From Actinobacteria bacterium ADurb.Bin346 (GTDB lineage: Bacteria; Actinomycetota; Humimicrobiia; Humimicrobiales; Humimicrobiaceae), in contig MWAX01000127.1 of the NCBI GenBank assembly GCA_002068775.1, forward strand, positions 1 through 11,787: a stretch of 11,787 nt of DNA. Direction: 5' to 3'. The position numbers and the translations under genes were made by a program. The notes beneath the pieces are model-generated. The model saw nothing but the letters and a program-made list of their open reading frames with translations, had not been told where the DNA came from and did not search any database. Positions within the stretch are counted from its first letter, which is position 1, and each line of letters opens with the position of its first letter. Positions 1 to 6,503 of this stretch are shown in pieces.

Positions 1-187
1 TAAGTTTACCATTTAATTTAAGATCGCCGATTTTAAAGCTGCTGTCCCGGTCTTGAATAGTTTCAGAAGCGCCGGGAGTCTGGCTGCCGGCATTGCAGGT
101 AAATTTTTTACAGCTTGAAACAAGATCGTTTAATTCTTCAAATAAGCCCTTTGACTTGAGGATATTTTCTATAATGCTTTCTTTCAT
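1..187 (-). CDS. Probable tRNA-dihydrouridine synthase (DusB-like), N-terminal part only
   Basis: The gene starts with ATG at 187 and runs off the low edge, so only 62 residues are visible. Residues 51-62 read FKIGDLKLNGKL, which resembles the first beta strand of DusB-type flavoproteins, just before their LAPMAGVTD motif; that motif would lie outside the window. Such enzymes reduce uridine to dihydrouridine in tRNA using FMN and NADPH. The start lies 10 bases after the coaX stop, with a modest GGGA overlapping that stop, so the two genes are probably cotranscribed. coaX and dusB are also close together in Bacillus and clostridia. About 50 residues precede the predicted barrel start, with a Cys pair at 26 and 31; most Dus proteins begin almost directly at this strand. 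No later ATG, GTG or TTG in frame gives a shorter start in the visible part. The assignment rests on a short stretch plus context. Confidence 0.55.
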   Translation of the reverse strand, partial: MKESIIENILKSKGLFEELNDLVSSCKKFTCNAGSQTPGASETIQDRDSSFKIGDLKLNGKL

Positions 188-197
188 CCGGGTTTCC

Positions 198-1004
198 CTA
201 CGGCATCATCTGTGCGCCTGTTCCCTGCTGGTTTTTGTCAACAATTATTTTCAGCCCTTTAAGAGTCAGGTCCGGGTCGTGTATCTGTATATGCCTGCTT
301 TTTTCAATCATCAGTATTGAAAGCCCGCCTGTGGCAATTATTTTCGGGTCAGAGCCTTGCCCCTGCACGGTCAATTCACTTATTATTTTTTCAATAATGA
401 ACTCTGCCTGGCCCAGAAAGCCGTATAATATGCCTGACCTTATGCAGTCATACGTGTTTTTTCCTATGACCGCATCCGTCCAGCTGAGATCGACTTTACT
501 GAGCTTGGCTGCATAGCTAAAAAGAGCCTCAGATGATATCTCGATTCCCGGGGCTATTACCCCGCCGATGTATTCGCCTTCTTTTGAGAGTATGTCAAAA
601 GTGGTGGCAGTGCCAAAATCAAGCACTATTGCCGGGCATCCGTAAATCTCTTTTGCAGCAACAGAATTTGCAATCCTGTCAGCACCTATCTCTCTGGGAT
701 AATCATAATTGATTTTTAACCCGGTTTTTACATTGCTGTCTACTATAAATGGCTCCAGTGAAAAATACTGCCGGCCCATCCTGCTTATCTCAAATAATAT
801 CCCCGGGACAACACAGGAGACAGCTATTGCCGAAACTTTGCCCGGCTCATAGCCTGAATTTTTCAGAAAGTTGAAAATATTTGAAGCTATCTCGTCTGCA
901 GTTTCATACTTTGGCGTGACCATACGCCATGAATGCGCCAGTTCATTGCCGCTGAAAAGCCCGATTACGGTCTGTGTGTTTCCTAAATCAATTGCTAAAA
1001 GCAT
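198..1004 (-). CDS. coaX: Type III pantothenate kinase (CoaX)
   Basis: Cytosolic enzyme that phosphorylates pantothenate with ATP, the first step of coenzyme A synthesis. The 268-residue product is typical of type III kinases (about 255). It has the ASKHA-fold phosphate-binding start LAIDLGNT (residues 3-10), the GADR motif (107-110) with the Asp expected to act as catalytic base, DFGTATTFD (129-137) for ATP and monovalent cation binding, GGVIAPG (147-153), ATGGLS (224-229), and the characteristic C-terminal DPDLTLKGL (243-251). No key residue is missing. The ATG at 1004 follows a strong AGGAG placed about five bases upstream. The gap to the preceding E1-like gene is 42 bases, and the dus-like gene follows 10 bases after the stop, so it reads as part of one transcript. 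coaX is found downstream of ftsH and the folate genes in both Actinobacteria and Bacillus. Confidence 0.95.
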   Translation of the reverse strand: MLLAIDLGNTQTVIGLFSGNELAHSWRMVTPKYETADEIASNIFNFLKNSGYEPGKVSAIAVSCVVPGILFEISRMGRQYFSLEPFIVDSNVKTGLKINYDYPREIGADRIANSVAAKEIYGCPAIVLDFGTATTFDILSKEGEYIGGVIAPGIEISSEALFSYAAKLSKVDLSWTDAVIGKNTYDCIRSGILYGFLGQAEFIIEKIISELTVQGQGSDPKIIATGGLSILMIEKSRHIQIHDPDLTLKGLKIIVDKNQQGTGAQMMP

Positions 1005-1046
1005 AGAGCTCCTTTTGTTTTTTCACTTTATCAATTATTAAATCTT

Positions 1047-1901
1047 TCAGGACACGCTGCCCGGCCCAAATTTACGTTGAGTCCGCAGCATTGAGTCCGC
1101 AGCATTGTATCCGCAGACAGGGCATGCAGCCCGTCCTTTCCCTTCTTCGGTACTCACTATTTCAAGTGACAGTTCCCATATGTCAAATATTATTAATCCC
1201 CTTATAACAGCATCAATATTGCCTGTCAGATATTTTATTGCTTCAGTGCATTGCACTGATGCTATCACATTGACTGCAGTGTTTAATATACCGGCATTTG
1301 CTGAAGACTCGGAATATATATTATATTTTGTTGCGGATGGCCCGAAAATGCAGGAAAAGCAGGGCGTTTTACCCGGTATTATGGAAGCGGCCATGCCGTA
1401 ACTTGCAGCAACGGAGCCGTAGATCCATGGAATCTTTTTATTTACGCAGGCTTCATTGATTATGAACCTGGTTTGTAAATTATCTGAGCCGTCAATTACA
1501 AGGTCTGCGCCCTCAATAAACTTTCCGATATTTACCGGGTTTATTTCTTCATTGAATGCTTCAACTGATATGCCTGAATTAATCAGGCTCAGTTTCTGCT
1601 TTGCAGCTAGCGCCTTTGGCCTGTTTTGACTGGCATCAACCTCATCATAAAGGACCTGGCGGCCCAGATTTGAAAAATCCACCTCATCCCTGTCTACGAG
1701 CCTTAAACTGCCGATTCCCACCCTTGCAAGGTTGCTCGCAGAAACAGAGCCCAGCCCCCCGCAGCCAATAATTGTGACGCTGCCTGCAGCAAGCCTGTCC
1801 TGCCCGGCTTTCCCGATGGGATAAAAAAGAACCTGCCTGTCGTATCTTGAACCGGAGCGGCAGGCGCAGGTTTTACTGTTAATGCTTTTATTTCCGCCCA
1901 T
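1047..1901 (-). CDS. ThiF/MoeB/HesA-family E1-like adenylyltransferase
   Basis: Members adenylate the C-terminal glycine of a ubiquitin-like sulfur carrier (MoaD, ThiS or similar), for molybdopterin or thiamine synthesis. The 284-residue protein has the family start RYDRQVL (19-25), the nucleotide-binding GCGGLG (46-51), D70-R-D72, SNLGRQ (77-82) with the conserved Asn and Arg, K96, and GSDN (138-141). Two CxxC pairs, C181/C184 and C260/C263, form the structural zinc site. The Cys that usually precedes AGVLG in ThiF and MoeB is Ser200 here (SANAGIL). An extra CxC (C12, C14) lies in the short N-terminal extension. The ATG has a weak AGG eight bases upstream. No sulfur-carrier gene is visible in the window; moeA three genes upstream hints at MoeB, but ThiF or a HesA-like role is equally possible. 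The last 14 residues result from a 14-bp tandem duplication that shifts the frame. Confidence 0.85.
   Translation of the reverse strand: MGGNKSINSKTCACRSGSRYDRQVLFYPIGKAGQDRLAAGSVTIIGCGGLGSVSASNLARVGIGSLRLVDRDEVDFSNLGRQVLYDEVDASQNRPKALAAKQKLSLINSGISVEAFNEEINPVNIGKFIEGADLVIDGSDNLQTRFIINEACVNKKIPWIYGSVAASYGMAASIIPGKTPCFSCIFGPSATKYNIYSESSANAGILNTAVNVIASVQCTEAIKYLTGNIDAVIRGLIIFDIWELSLEIVSTEEGKGRAACPVCGYNAADSMLRTQRKFGPGSVS
1077..1118. repeat. 14-bp tandem repeat inside the 3' end of the E1-like gene
   Basis: Two exact 14-bp copies (TTGAGTCCGCAGCA on the plus strand, 1077-1090 and 1091-1104) are followed by a third, degenerate copy at 1105-1118 that shares 11 of 14 bases and encodes the conserved end of the CPVCGYN zinc motif. 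Since 14 is not a multiple of three, the second exact copy changes the reading frame of the gene's tail. Confidence 0.95.
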
Positions 1902-1919
1902 AAAATATGCCTGTGATTA

Positions 1920-2225
1920 TTACCAGTTTTTTTCTTCAGGAAAAACATTATTGTATTTAATGCTGTACCTGGGCTCTGCCATTATGTCTTTCATTGCCTG
2001 GCACCACTCGGCATAGTGCTCAGTCTGCTTATGGGCATTTGATGCTTCAGGTGATTTGTAGACTTCAGAGAGCACAAATTTAGTCGGGTCTTCCTGGTTT
2101 TGCATGCAGTCAAACCGTATTATTCCGGGCTCCATTATGCTTCTGCCGGCATTTTTAACAGTGACAGCCTTAAAATCCTCTATTTTGTCAGGTTTGACTT
2201 TAACCATTACGTGAACGATCAGCAT
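1920..2225 (-). CDS. ABM-family (antibiotic biosynthesis monooxygenase fold) small protein, LsrG-like
   Basis: The 101-residue product has the ferredoxin-like alpha/beta pattern of the ABM family: an opening strand (LIVHVMVKVKP), a helix, MEPGIIRFDC (31-40), FVLSEVYKS (50-58), and an HKQTEHY helix (65-71) followed by a closing strand. The order and spacing of these blocks resemble LsrG, which isomerises phosphorylated autoinducer-2 breakdown product, and YgiN-type quinol monooxygenases. ABM proteins are usually cofactor-free dimers that act on small oxidised carbonyl compounds or quinols, so the substrate cannot be read from the family. The ATG follows a good AGGAG. The gene sits 87 bases downstream of the aldehyde dehydrogenase and 18 bases upstream of the E1-like gene, so it is likely cotranscribed with the dehydrogenase pair and may handle a related or toxic carbonyl product. 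That last point is inference from position only. Confidence 0.8.
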   Translation of the reverse strand: MLIVHVMVKVKPDKIEDFKAVTVKNAGRSIMEPGIIRFDCMQNQEDPTKFVLSEVYKSPEASNAHKQTEHYAEWCQAMKDIMAEPRYSIKYNNVFPEEKNW

Positions 2226-2312
2226 TTAAAACTCCTGTCTTTTTTCATTTTGCTCTGATGATTTTCAGCTTCTTTTATAATTCTGTATCAATACTTTGCC
2301 GATTCTATTTTC

Positions 2313-3791
2313 TTATTTTTCTTCAAAAAATCTCGAAGTGATTACCTTGTCTTCAGTGTAAAAGTTTATTATGGCCTTACCCTGGGCCTTAATGTCAGCA
2401 TACTGGGATTCTTTCATCCCGCCGAAAGGCAGGTATGCAACTGGTGCCGGTATTCCAACATTTATCCCTATCATGCCTGCCTCAGCTTCAAGCTTAAACT
2501 TTCTTGCCCAGTATCCATTCTGAGTATATATTGAGGCGCCGTTTCCATACTGGTGACTGTTTATTATCTCAATTGCTTCGTTTAATGTATCTGCTTTCAT
2601 GATGACAACAACAGGGCCAAAGATCTCTGTTTGCTGTATTTTCATTCCCGGCTTGACATCTGTAAACACTGTGGGGCCAATAAAATATCCGTTTTTACAT
2701 CCGGGAACTTCTATATTTCTGCCATCCAGGGCAAGCGTTGCTCCTTCGGATATTCCGGTTTCTATTAATGAAAGAATAAAATCTTTTGCTTTTTTGGAAA
2801 TCACCGGTCCCATCAGCATCGGCTCATCGATATATTTTTCATTCAGGGGATTGGCGACAATGACTTTTTTTGAATCTTCGACAAATTTTCTGCACAGGAC
2901 TTCATATGTGTTTCCCACTCCGATTATAGCAGATGAAGCCATGCACCTTTGGCCTGCGCATCCATAGCAGGATGTTGTCATATTCCTTATAACCATGTCA
3001 AGCCTTGCATCCGGCATGACGACCAGGTGGTTTTTTGCGCTTCCCATTGCCTGAAATCTTTTATTTGAAGCTGCGCATTTTTGGGCAACTATCCTGCAGG
3101 TGCCCGTGGAGCCCACAATGGAGATCCCTTTTATCTTCGGGCTGTCCATAAAGGCTTCAGCCACTGCCTTATCACCGTTTACAAGATTGAACACCCCCGG
3201 GGGAAATCCGCACTCATCAATATACTTTGTTATTTCCATCATTGTCATTGGCACCTGCTTTGATGCCTTCACTAAGAAAGTATTTCCTGTGGCAAGCGCA
3301 TAAGGGATAAACCAGAAAGGCACCATGCCCGGAAAATTATATGGGGCTATCATTGCAAAGGGGCCCATCGGCAGCCTTAACACTTCCCCGTCCATGTCAA
3401 AAGAGCTTCCGATTATCACATCTCCCTGCTGAAGCACAGGCATGCCGCAGGCCACTTCTATATTTTCATATATTCTTTTAAATTCCGCTTTTGCATCAGT
3501 TAAAGATTTGCCCATTTCAGCAACAAGCACCCGGGCAAGTCTGTCTTCATTATCTCTTAATAATTCATTTAATTTAAATAAAGGCCTTACTCTTCTTGCA
3601 ACCGGGGTCCTGCTCCATGTTTTGTAAGCAGCTTCTGCAGCGTCTATAGCTCTGTTTGTTTCTGCTGTGGTGGACAGAGGCACTTTTGCAATAATTTCTC
3701 CAGTGGAAGGATTTTCCACGTCAATATAGCCGGTGTTTTCAGGCTCGACCCATTTGCCGTTAACATAGTTTTTTATTTTTTCAATAGCCAC
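2313..3791 (-). CDS. CoA-acylating methylmalonate/malonate-semialdehyde dehydrogenase (MmsA/IolA type)
   Basis: Enzymes of this group oxidise methylmalonate or malonate semialdehyde with NAD and CoA, releasing CO2 and propionyl-CoA or acetyl-CoA. The 492-residue length fits. Visible are the Asn of YNFPG (152), VKASK (174-178), GSTGT (227-231), the catalytic Cys283 in GQRCMA, and TEIFGPV (388-394). The general-base Glu of hydrolytic ALDHs is absent: the region reads AMGSAKNH (248-255), as in methylmalonate-semialdehyde dehydrogenases. Arg106 and Arg282 match the two arginines that, as I recall, hold the substrate carboxylate in this family. The ending FYTEDKVITSRFF (478-490) is also typical. 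The start is GTG at 3791 with AAGGAG seven bases upstream. It lies 111 bases after the iron-type dehydrogenase, which could supply its semialdehyde substrate. Family level is sure; exact substrate is not proven. Confidence 0.88.
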   Translation of the reverse strand: MAIEKIKNYVNGKWVEPENTGYIDVENPSTGEIIAKVPLSTTAETNRAIDAAEAAYKTWSRTPVARRVRPLFKLNELLRDNEDRLARVLVAEMGKSLTDAKAEFKRIYENIEVACGMPVLQQGDVIIGSSFDMDGEVLRLPMGPFAMIAPYNFPGMVPFWFIPYALATGNTFLVKASKQVPMTMMEITKYIDECGFPPGVFNLVNGDKAVAEAFMDSPKIKGISIVGSTGTCRIVAQKCAASNKRFQAMGSAKNHLVVMPDARLDMVIRNMTTSCYGCAGQRCMASSAIIGVGNTYEVLCRKFVEDSKKVIVANPLNEKYIDEPMLMGPVISKKAKDFILSLIETGISEGATLALDGRNIEVPGCKNGYFIGPTVFTDVKPGMKIQQTEIFGPVVVIMKADTLNEAIEIINSHQYGNGASIYTQNGYWARKFKLEAEAGMIGINVGIPAPVAYLPFGGMKESQYADIKAQGKAIINFYTEDKVITSRFFEEK

Positions 3792-3883
3792 CTTACTTCT
3801 CCTTTCATAACTACATAACTAATGGTTATATTTTTTAAGATATTGCCTGTATTATTGCCTGCATTACAGTCTGCTTAAGTTTT

Positions 3884-3913
3884 TATTTTAAAGCACCTTA
3901 TTTTAAAGCACCT
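3884..3913. repeat. 15-bp tandem duplication across the stop codon of the Fe-ADH gene
   Basis: The plus-strand unit TATTTTAAAGCACCT occurs at 3884-3898 and again, adjacent and exact, at 3899-3913, with one further matching T at 3883. The copy at 3899-3913 contains the TAA stop (3905-3903) and last codons of the dehydrogenase; the other copy lies just beyond it in the untranslated spacer. Translation is not altered. Confidence 0.95.
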
Positions 3914-5219
3914 CTATGCTGTCCAGATCCCCGCTTATAACTGCGTCTATCAGCTTGCCAAGGTACTTATCAATATTATGCTCTGTGCCCGCAACATCAA
4001 TGCTGCCGTCATTATTATGTTTGATCAGCAACACCGGCGCCTGCTCCAGCTTGCTCCAGAGCTGAGGATTTTTAACAGCATTCAATATCCTGTTTTTATC
4101 ATCTGCAGTCACTCCAAGTTCAGCAAAAGTGACAGGAAACCTGATCTTTTCCAAAAATTTTAACATTCCACGGGCAACTATAATGCCGAGCTTCCGCCCG
4201 CTGTACTTTTCCACCCTTTCGCTGATGTAACCGGCTCTTGCAAATATGCTGCCGAATAGCTTTAACTGCGGCTGGATTGCCGGGGCAAAAAATACCAGCA
4301 CATATGGATTGGCAATGGCGCATGCTCTTCCATGGGTTATCTTGTTAACAAGCGAGAAACTGAAAAGATGAGAAAAATTTGTGCTGCCAATCATTATTGC
4401 ATAACCGCCCATATCTGTTCCAAGGCCCAGGCTTTCAACAGCATCATTATCTGCTGACTGCTCAAGGGCAAGTGGAAGATTTTCAACAATAAGGCTTATC
4501 CCGGCTTCTGCTATTTCCATTGTTTTTTCAAAGAAGGGCTGTCCTGTCGCTCCGCACACCACCTCAATGCAATGAGATATGCCGTCAAGGGCGCCGTCTG
4601 CTTTTAAAGAATAAGGCGCATTTTTTACTGTTGTGTAATCAAACAGGGCAAAGGGGGGCGTTATTGCCTCATCTATTATCAGTTTTTTCTGAGCTTTTAC
4701 AGGATCTGTAATATTTGAATATTTTGTAAGATGCGCGCCTGAGCTTGCTGCAGTCTGAACAGCGATAAATGGCGGAAGTTTTTTTTCTTCTTCCTGCAGT
4801 TTTTTCGTCACAAAACCAACGCCAAAATAATCTTCAACATCATCAGACCTTAAAGCTGAAATTACAACTGCCGCTTTTGCCGCATCGATCGTGCTCCCGC
4901 CTCCCACAGCTATTATGCTGTCAGGGCAAAGTTTCGTTATCTGATTTGCAATCCTGTAAACATCTTCTTTTGGAGAATTCGGCGAAGCGCCGTCAATCAC
5001 ATCCAGAATAAAAACACCTTCATTTTTTAATGAAGTTTTCACTTTTTCTATAATTGGCTGTATCCACTGCCCCGCTCCGGGCCTGCCTGCCGCCAGCAGA
5101 GCTGATTTCCCGGCTCTGCCTGCAAGCTCCCCGATTTTTTCAAGCACCCCTGCACCAAAATAATAATTATTTTTTTTCCAGGCAGCCAGCATTTCTCTGG
5201 CTCTGGTTTTATAATCCAC
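3903..5219 (-). CDS. Iron-containing (group III) alcohol dehydrogenase
   Basis: NAD(P)-dependent oxidoreductase of the Fe-ADH superfamily, cytosolic. Numbered from the GTG at 5219 (438 residues), it shows YYFGAGVLEKI (19-29), the dinucleotide-binding AVGGGSTIDAAK (104-115), and all four expected metal ligands: Asp212 and His216 in DGISHCIE, His284 in FSHLF and His296 in THGRA. A longer start at TTG 5243 is possible, but a GGAGGGGAG purine run lies inside that extension, 8-10 bases before the GTG, so the GTG is preferred. The gene follows moeA by 60 bases and precedes an MmsA-type aldehyde dehydrogenase. A likely job is interconversion of a 3-hydroxyacid (3-hydroxypropionate or 3-hydroxyisobutyrate) and its semialdehyde, but Fe-ADHs vary widely in substrate and sequence alone does not settle it. 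A 15-bp duplication crosses its stop codon. Confidence 0.88.
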   Translation of the reverse strand: MDYKTRAREMLAAWKKNNYYFGAGVLEKIGELAGRAGKSALLAAGRPGAGQWIQPIIEKVKTSLKNEGVFILDVIDGASPNSPKEDVYRIANQITKLCPDSIIAVGGGSTIDAAKAAVVISALRSDDVEDYFGVGFVTKKLQEEEKKLPPFIAVQTAASSGAHLTKYSNITDPVKAQKKLIIDEAITPPFALFDYTTVKNAPYSLKADGALDGISHCIEVVCGATGQPFFEKTMEIAEAGISLIVENLPLALEQSADNDAVESLGLGTDMGGYAIMIGSTNFSHLFSFSLVNKITHGRACAIANPYVLVFFAPAIQPQLKLFGSIFARAGYISERVEKYSGRKLGIIVARGMLKFLEKIRFPVTFAELGVTADDKNRILNAVKNPQLWSKLEQAPVLLIKHNNDGSIDVAGTEHNIDKYLGKLIDAVISGDLDSIEVL

Positions 5220-5275
5220 TGTTTTTTCTCTCCCCTCCCGCAACGTGCTTTGTATCTTTATAGTCAGAATAAAAA

Positions 5276-5305
5276 ATAATCATTGCTTAAACATAATGAC
5301 GTCAA
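5276..5305 (-). promoter_or_regulatory. Possible internal promoter before the Fe-ADH gene
   Basis: On the minus strand, TTGACG (5305-5300, five of six to consensus) is followed after 18 bases by GATTAT (5281-5276, four of six). It overlaps the last codons of moeA and would give an untranslated leader of roughly 50 bases before the GTG at 5219. The -35 lies in coding sequence (EVDVI), so it may be chance; it would allow the dehydrogenase cassette to be expressed apart from the folate genes. Confidence 0.25.
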
Positions 5306-6494
5306 CTTCAGAATCTTTTTCTATTCTGGCTCTGCCTTCAGGAAATATTGCTATCCCGTCAGCCAGAGACATCGATGTAAGTATTCCTGAGCCCTGCATG
5401 CCGGTAGGCCTGAAATAAATCCCGTCTTCCTTTTTTTCAAGAAATACCCTTATAAAATCCGTCCCTGTTTCATTATGCTCATAATCCTCAAGCGCTTTTG
5501 CAGCAATTTTTCTTCTGAAGATGTCGCTGTCTCCCATTATTTTCTTTATAAGCGGCCTCACATATATTTCAAAACATATCATTGCAGAAACTGGACTGCC
5601 GGGCAGACAGAAAATAAACCTGTTTTTATAATTAAGAAAGGCAAATGGTTTACCGGGCTTCTGGCTCACCCTCCAGAATACAAATTCTGCTCCAATGTCA
5701 TCAAGGGTTTCCCTAACATAATCATAATCCCCCACTGAGACACCGCCGGTTATAAGGAGAATTTCGCACTCCTGCAGGCTTCCTAAAACTTTCTTTTTAA
5801 TTGACGCTCTGTCATCAGCAACTGTCCCGTATCTTCTGAACTTTGCACCTGATTCTAAAACCTGGGCTGCAAGCGAATAGCTGTTTGAATCCCTGACTTT
5901 TCCGAATGATAATTTTTCCTCTATGTTTATCAGCTCGTCGCCGGTTGAAAGAATGCCGACCACAGGCGGGAGGTTAACACAAACTTCGCTTATCCCTGTT
6001 GAAGACATGAGCCCGATGTCTGCAGGGTATATCTTTAAACCTTTCTTAAGAAAGATATTACCCTTTTTTATATCCTCACCTTTGCAGCGTATATTCTCGC
6101 CCTGCCTGCATTCTTTAAATACCAGCACGTCTTTTCCTTCTTTAAGAGCGTCTTCCTTCATCACCACACAATCACAACCCTGCGGTATGGGAGCGCCTGT
6201 CATTATCTGTACGCAGATCCCCGGCTCAAGCTTAAAATCAGAAACTTTGCCGGCGGGTATGTCCTCTTTAAACAGTTTTAACTTAACAGGATAATTTTTA
6301 TCAGCGCCTATTATATCCACTGCATTTACTGCATATCCGTCCACTGCAGAATTATCAAAAGCCGGAACAAAATTTTCGGATACCAGATTTTCTGCAAGTA
6401 TAAGATGCAGGCTTTCAAGGATAGGCACTTTTCCTGTTTTGATGTTTACATCTGAGGAAATTACCTTTTCCCGGGCTTCTTTCACAGATAACAT
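5280..6494 (-). CDS. moeA: Molybdopterin molybdenumtransferase MoeA
   Basis: MoeA inserts molybdate into adenylated molybdopterin to make the molybdenum cofactor. The 404-residue protein has the full family layout: FDNSAVDGYAV (46-56), MTGAPIPQGCDCVV (98-111), RCKGEDI (136-142), the LSTGDEL (182-188) and RDSNSY (201-206) stretches of the MoCF-like domain, TGGVSVGDYDYV (249-260) with its conserved acidic residue, KPGKPF (279-284) and LPGSPVS (297-303), then a beta-rich C-terminal domain IV. No truncation or lost motif is seen. The ATG at 6494 lies nine bases after the folB-folK stop, and its GGTGG ribosome-binding sequence overlaps that stop, so expression is probably coupled to the folate genes. 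No other molybdopterin gene except the E1-like protein near 1047-1901 is visible. Its presence implies at least one molybdoenzyme in the organism. Confidence 0.95.
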   Translation of the reverse strand: MLSVKEAREKVISSDVNIKTGKVPILESLHLILAENLVSENFVPAFDNSAVDGYAVNAVDIIGADKNYPVKLKLFKEDIPAGKVSDFKLEPGICVQIMTGAPIPQGCDCVVMKEDALKEGKDVLVFKECRQGENIRCKGEDIKKGNIFLKKGLKIYPADIGLMSSTGISEVCVNLPPVVGILSTGDELINIEEKLSFGKVRDSNSYSLAAQVLESGAKFRRYGTVADDRASIKKKVLGSLQECEILLITGGVSVGDYDYVRETLDDIGAEFVFWRVSQKPGKPFAFLNYKNRFIFCLPGSPVSAMICFEIYVRPLIKKIMGDSDIFRRKIAAKALEDYEHNETGTDFIRVFLEKKEDGIYFRPTGMQGSGILTSMSLADGIAIFPEGRARIEKDSEVDVIMFKQ

Positions 6495-6503
6495 TTTTTT
6501 ATT

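Noticed and set aside
1703..1948. 81-residue minus-strand frame overlapping the starts of the E1-like gene
   Set aside because: It overlaps the conserved nucleotide-binding part of the E1-like protein in another frame and has no family features of its own.
3841..3861. Imperfect TATTGCCTG direct repeat in the ADH-ALDH spacer
   Set aside because: Nine bases with a 12-base period in a short low-complexity spacer is close to what chance would give, and no promoter sits with it.
5220..5243. TTG at 5243 as start of the Fe-ADH
   Set aside because: The extension would be made from the Shine-Dalgarno region itself; GTG at 5219 has the better-placed site.
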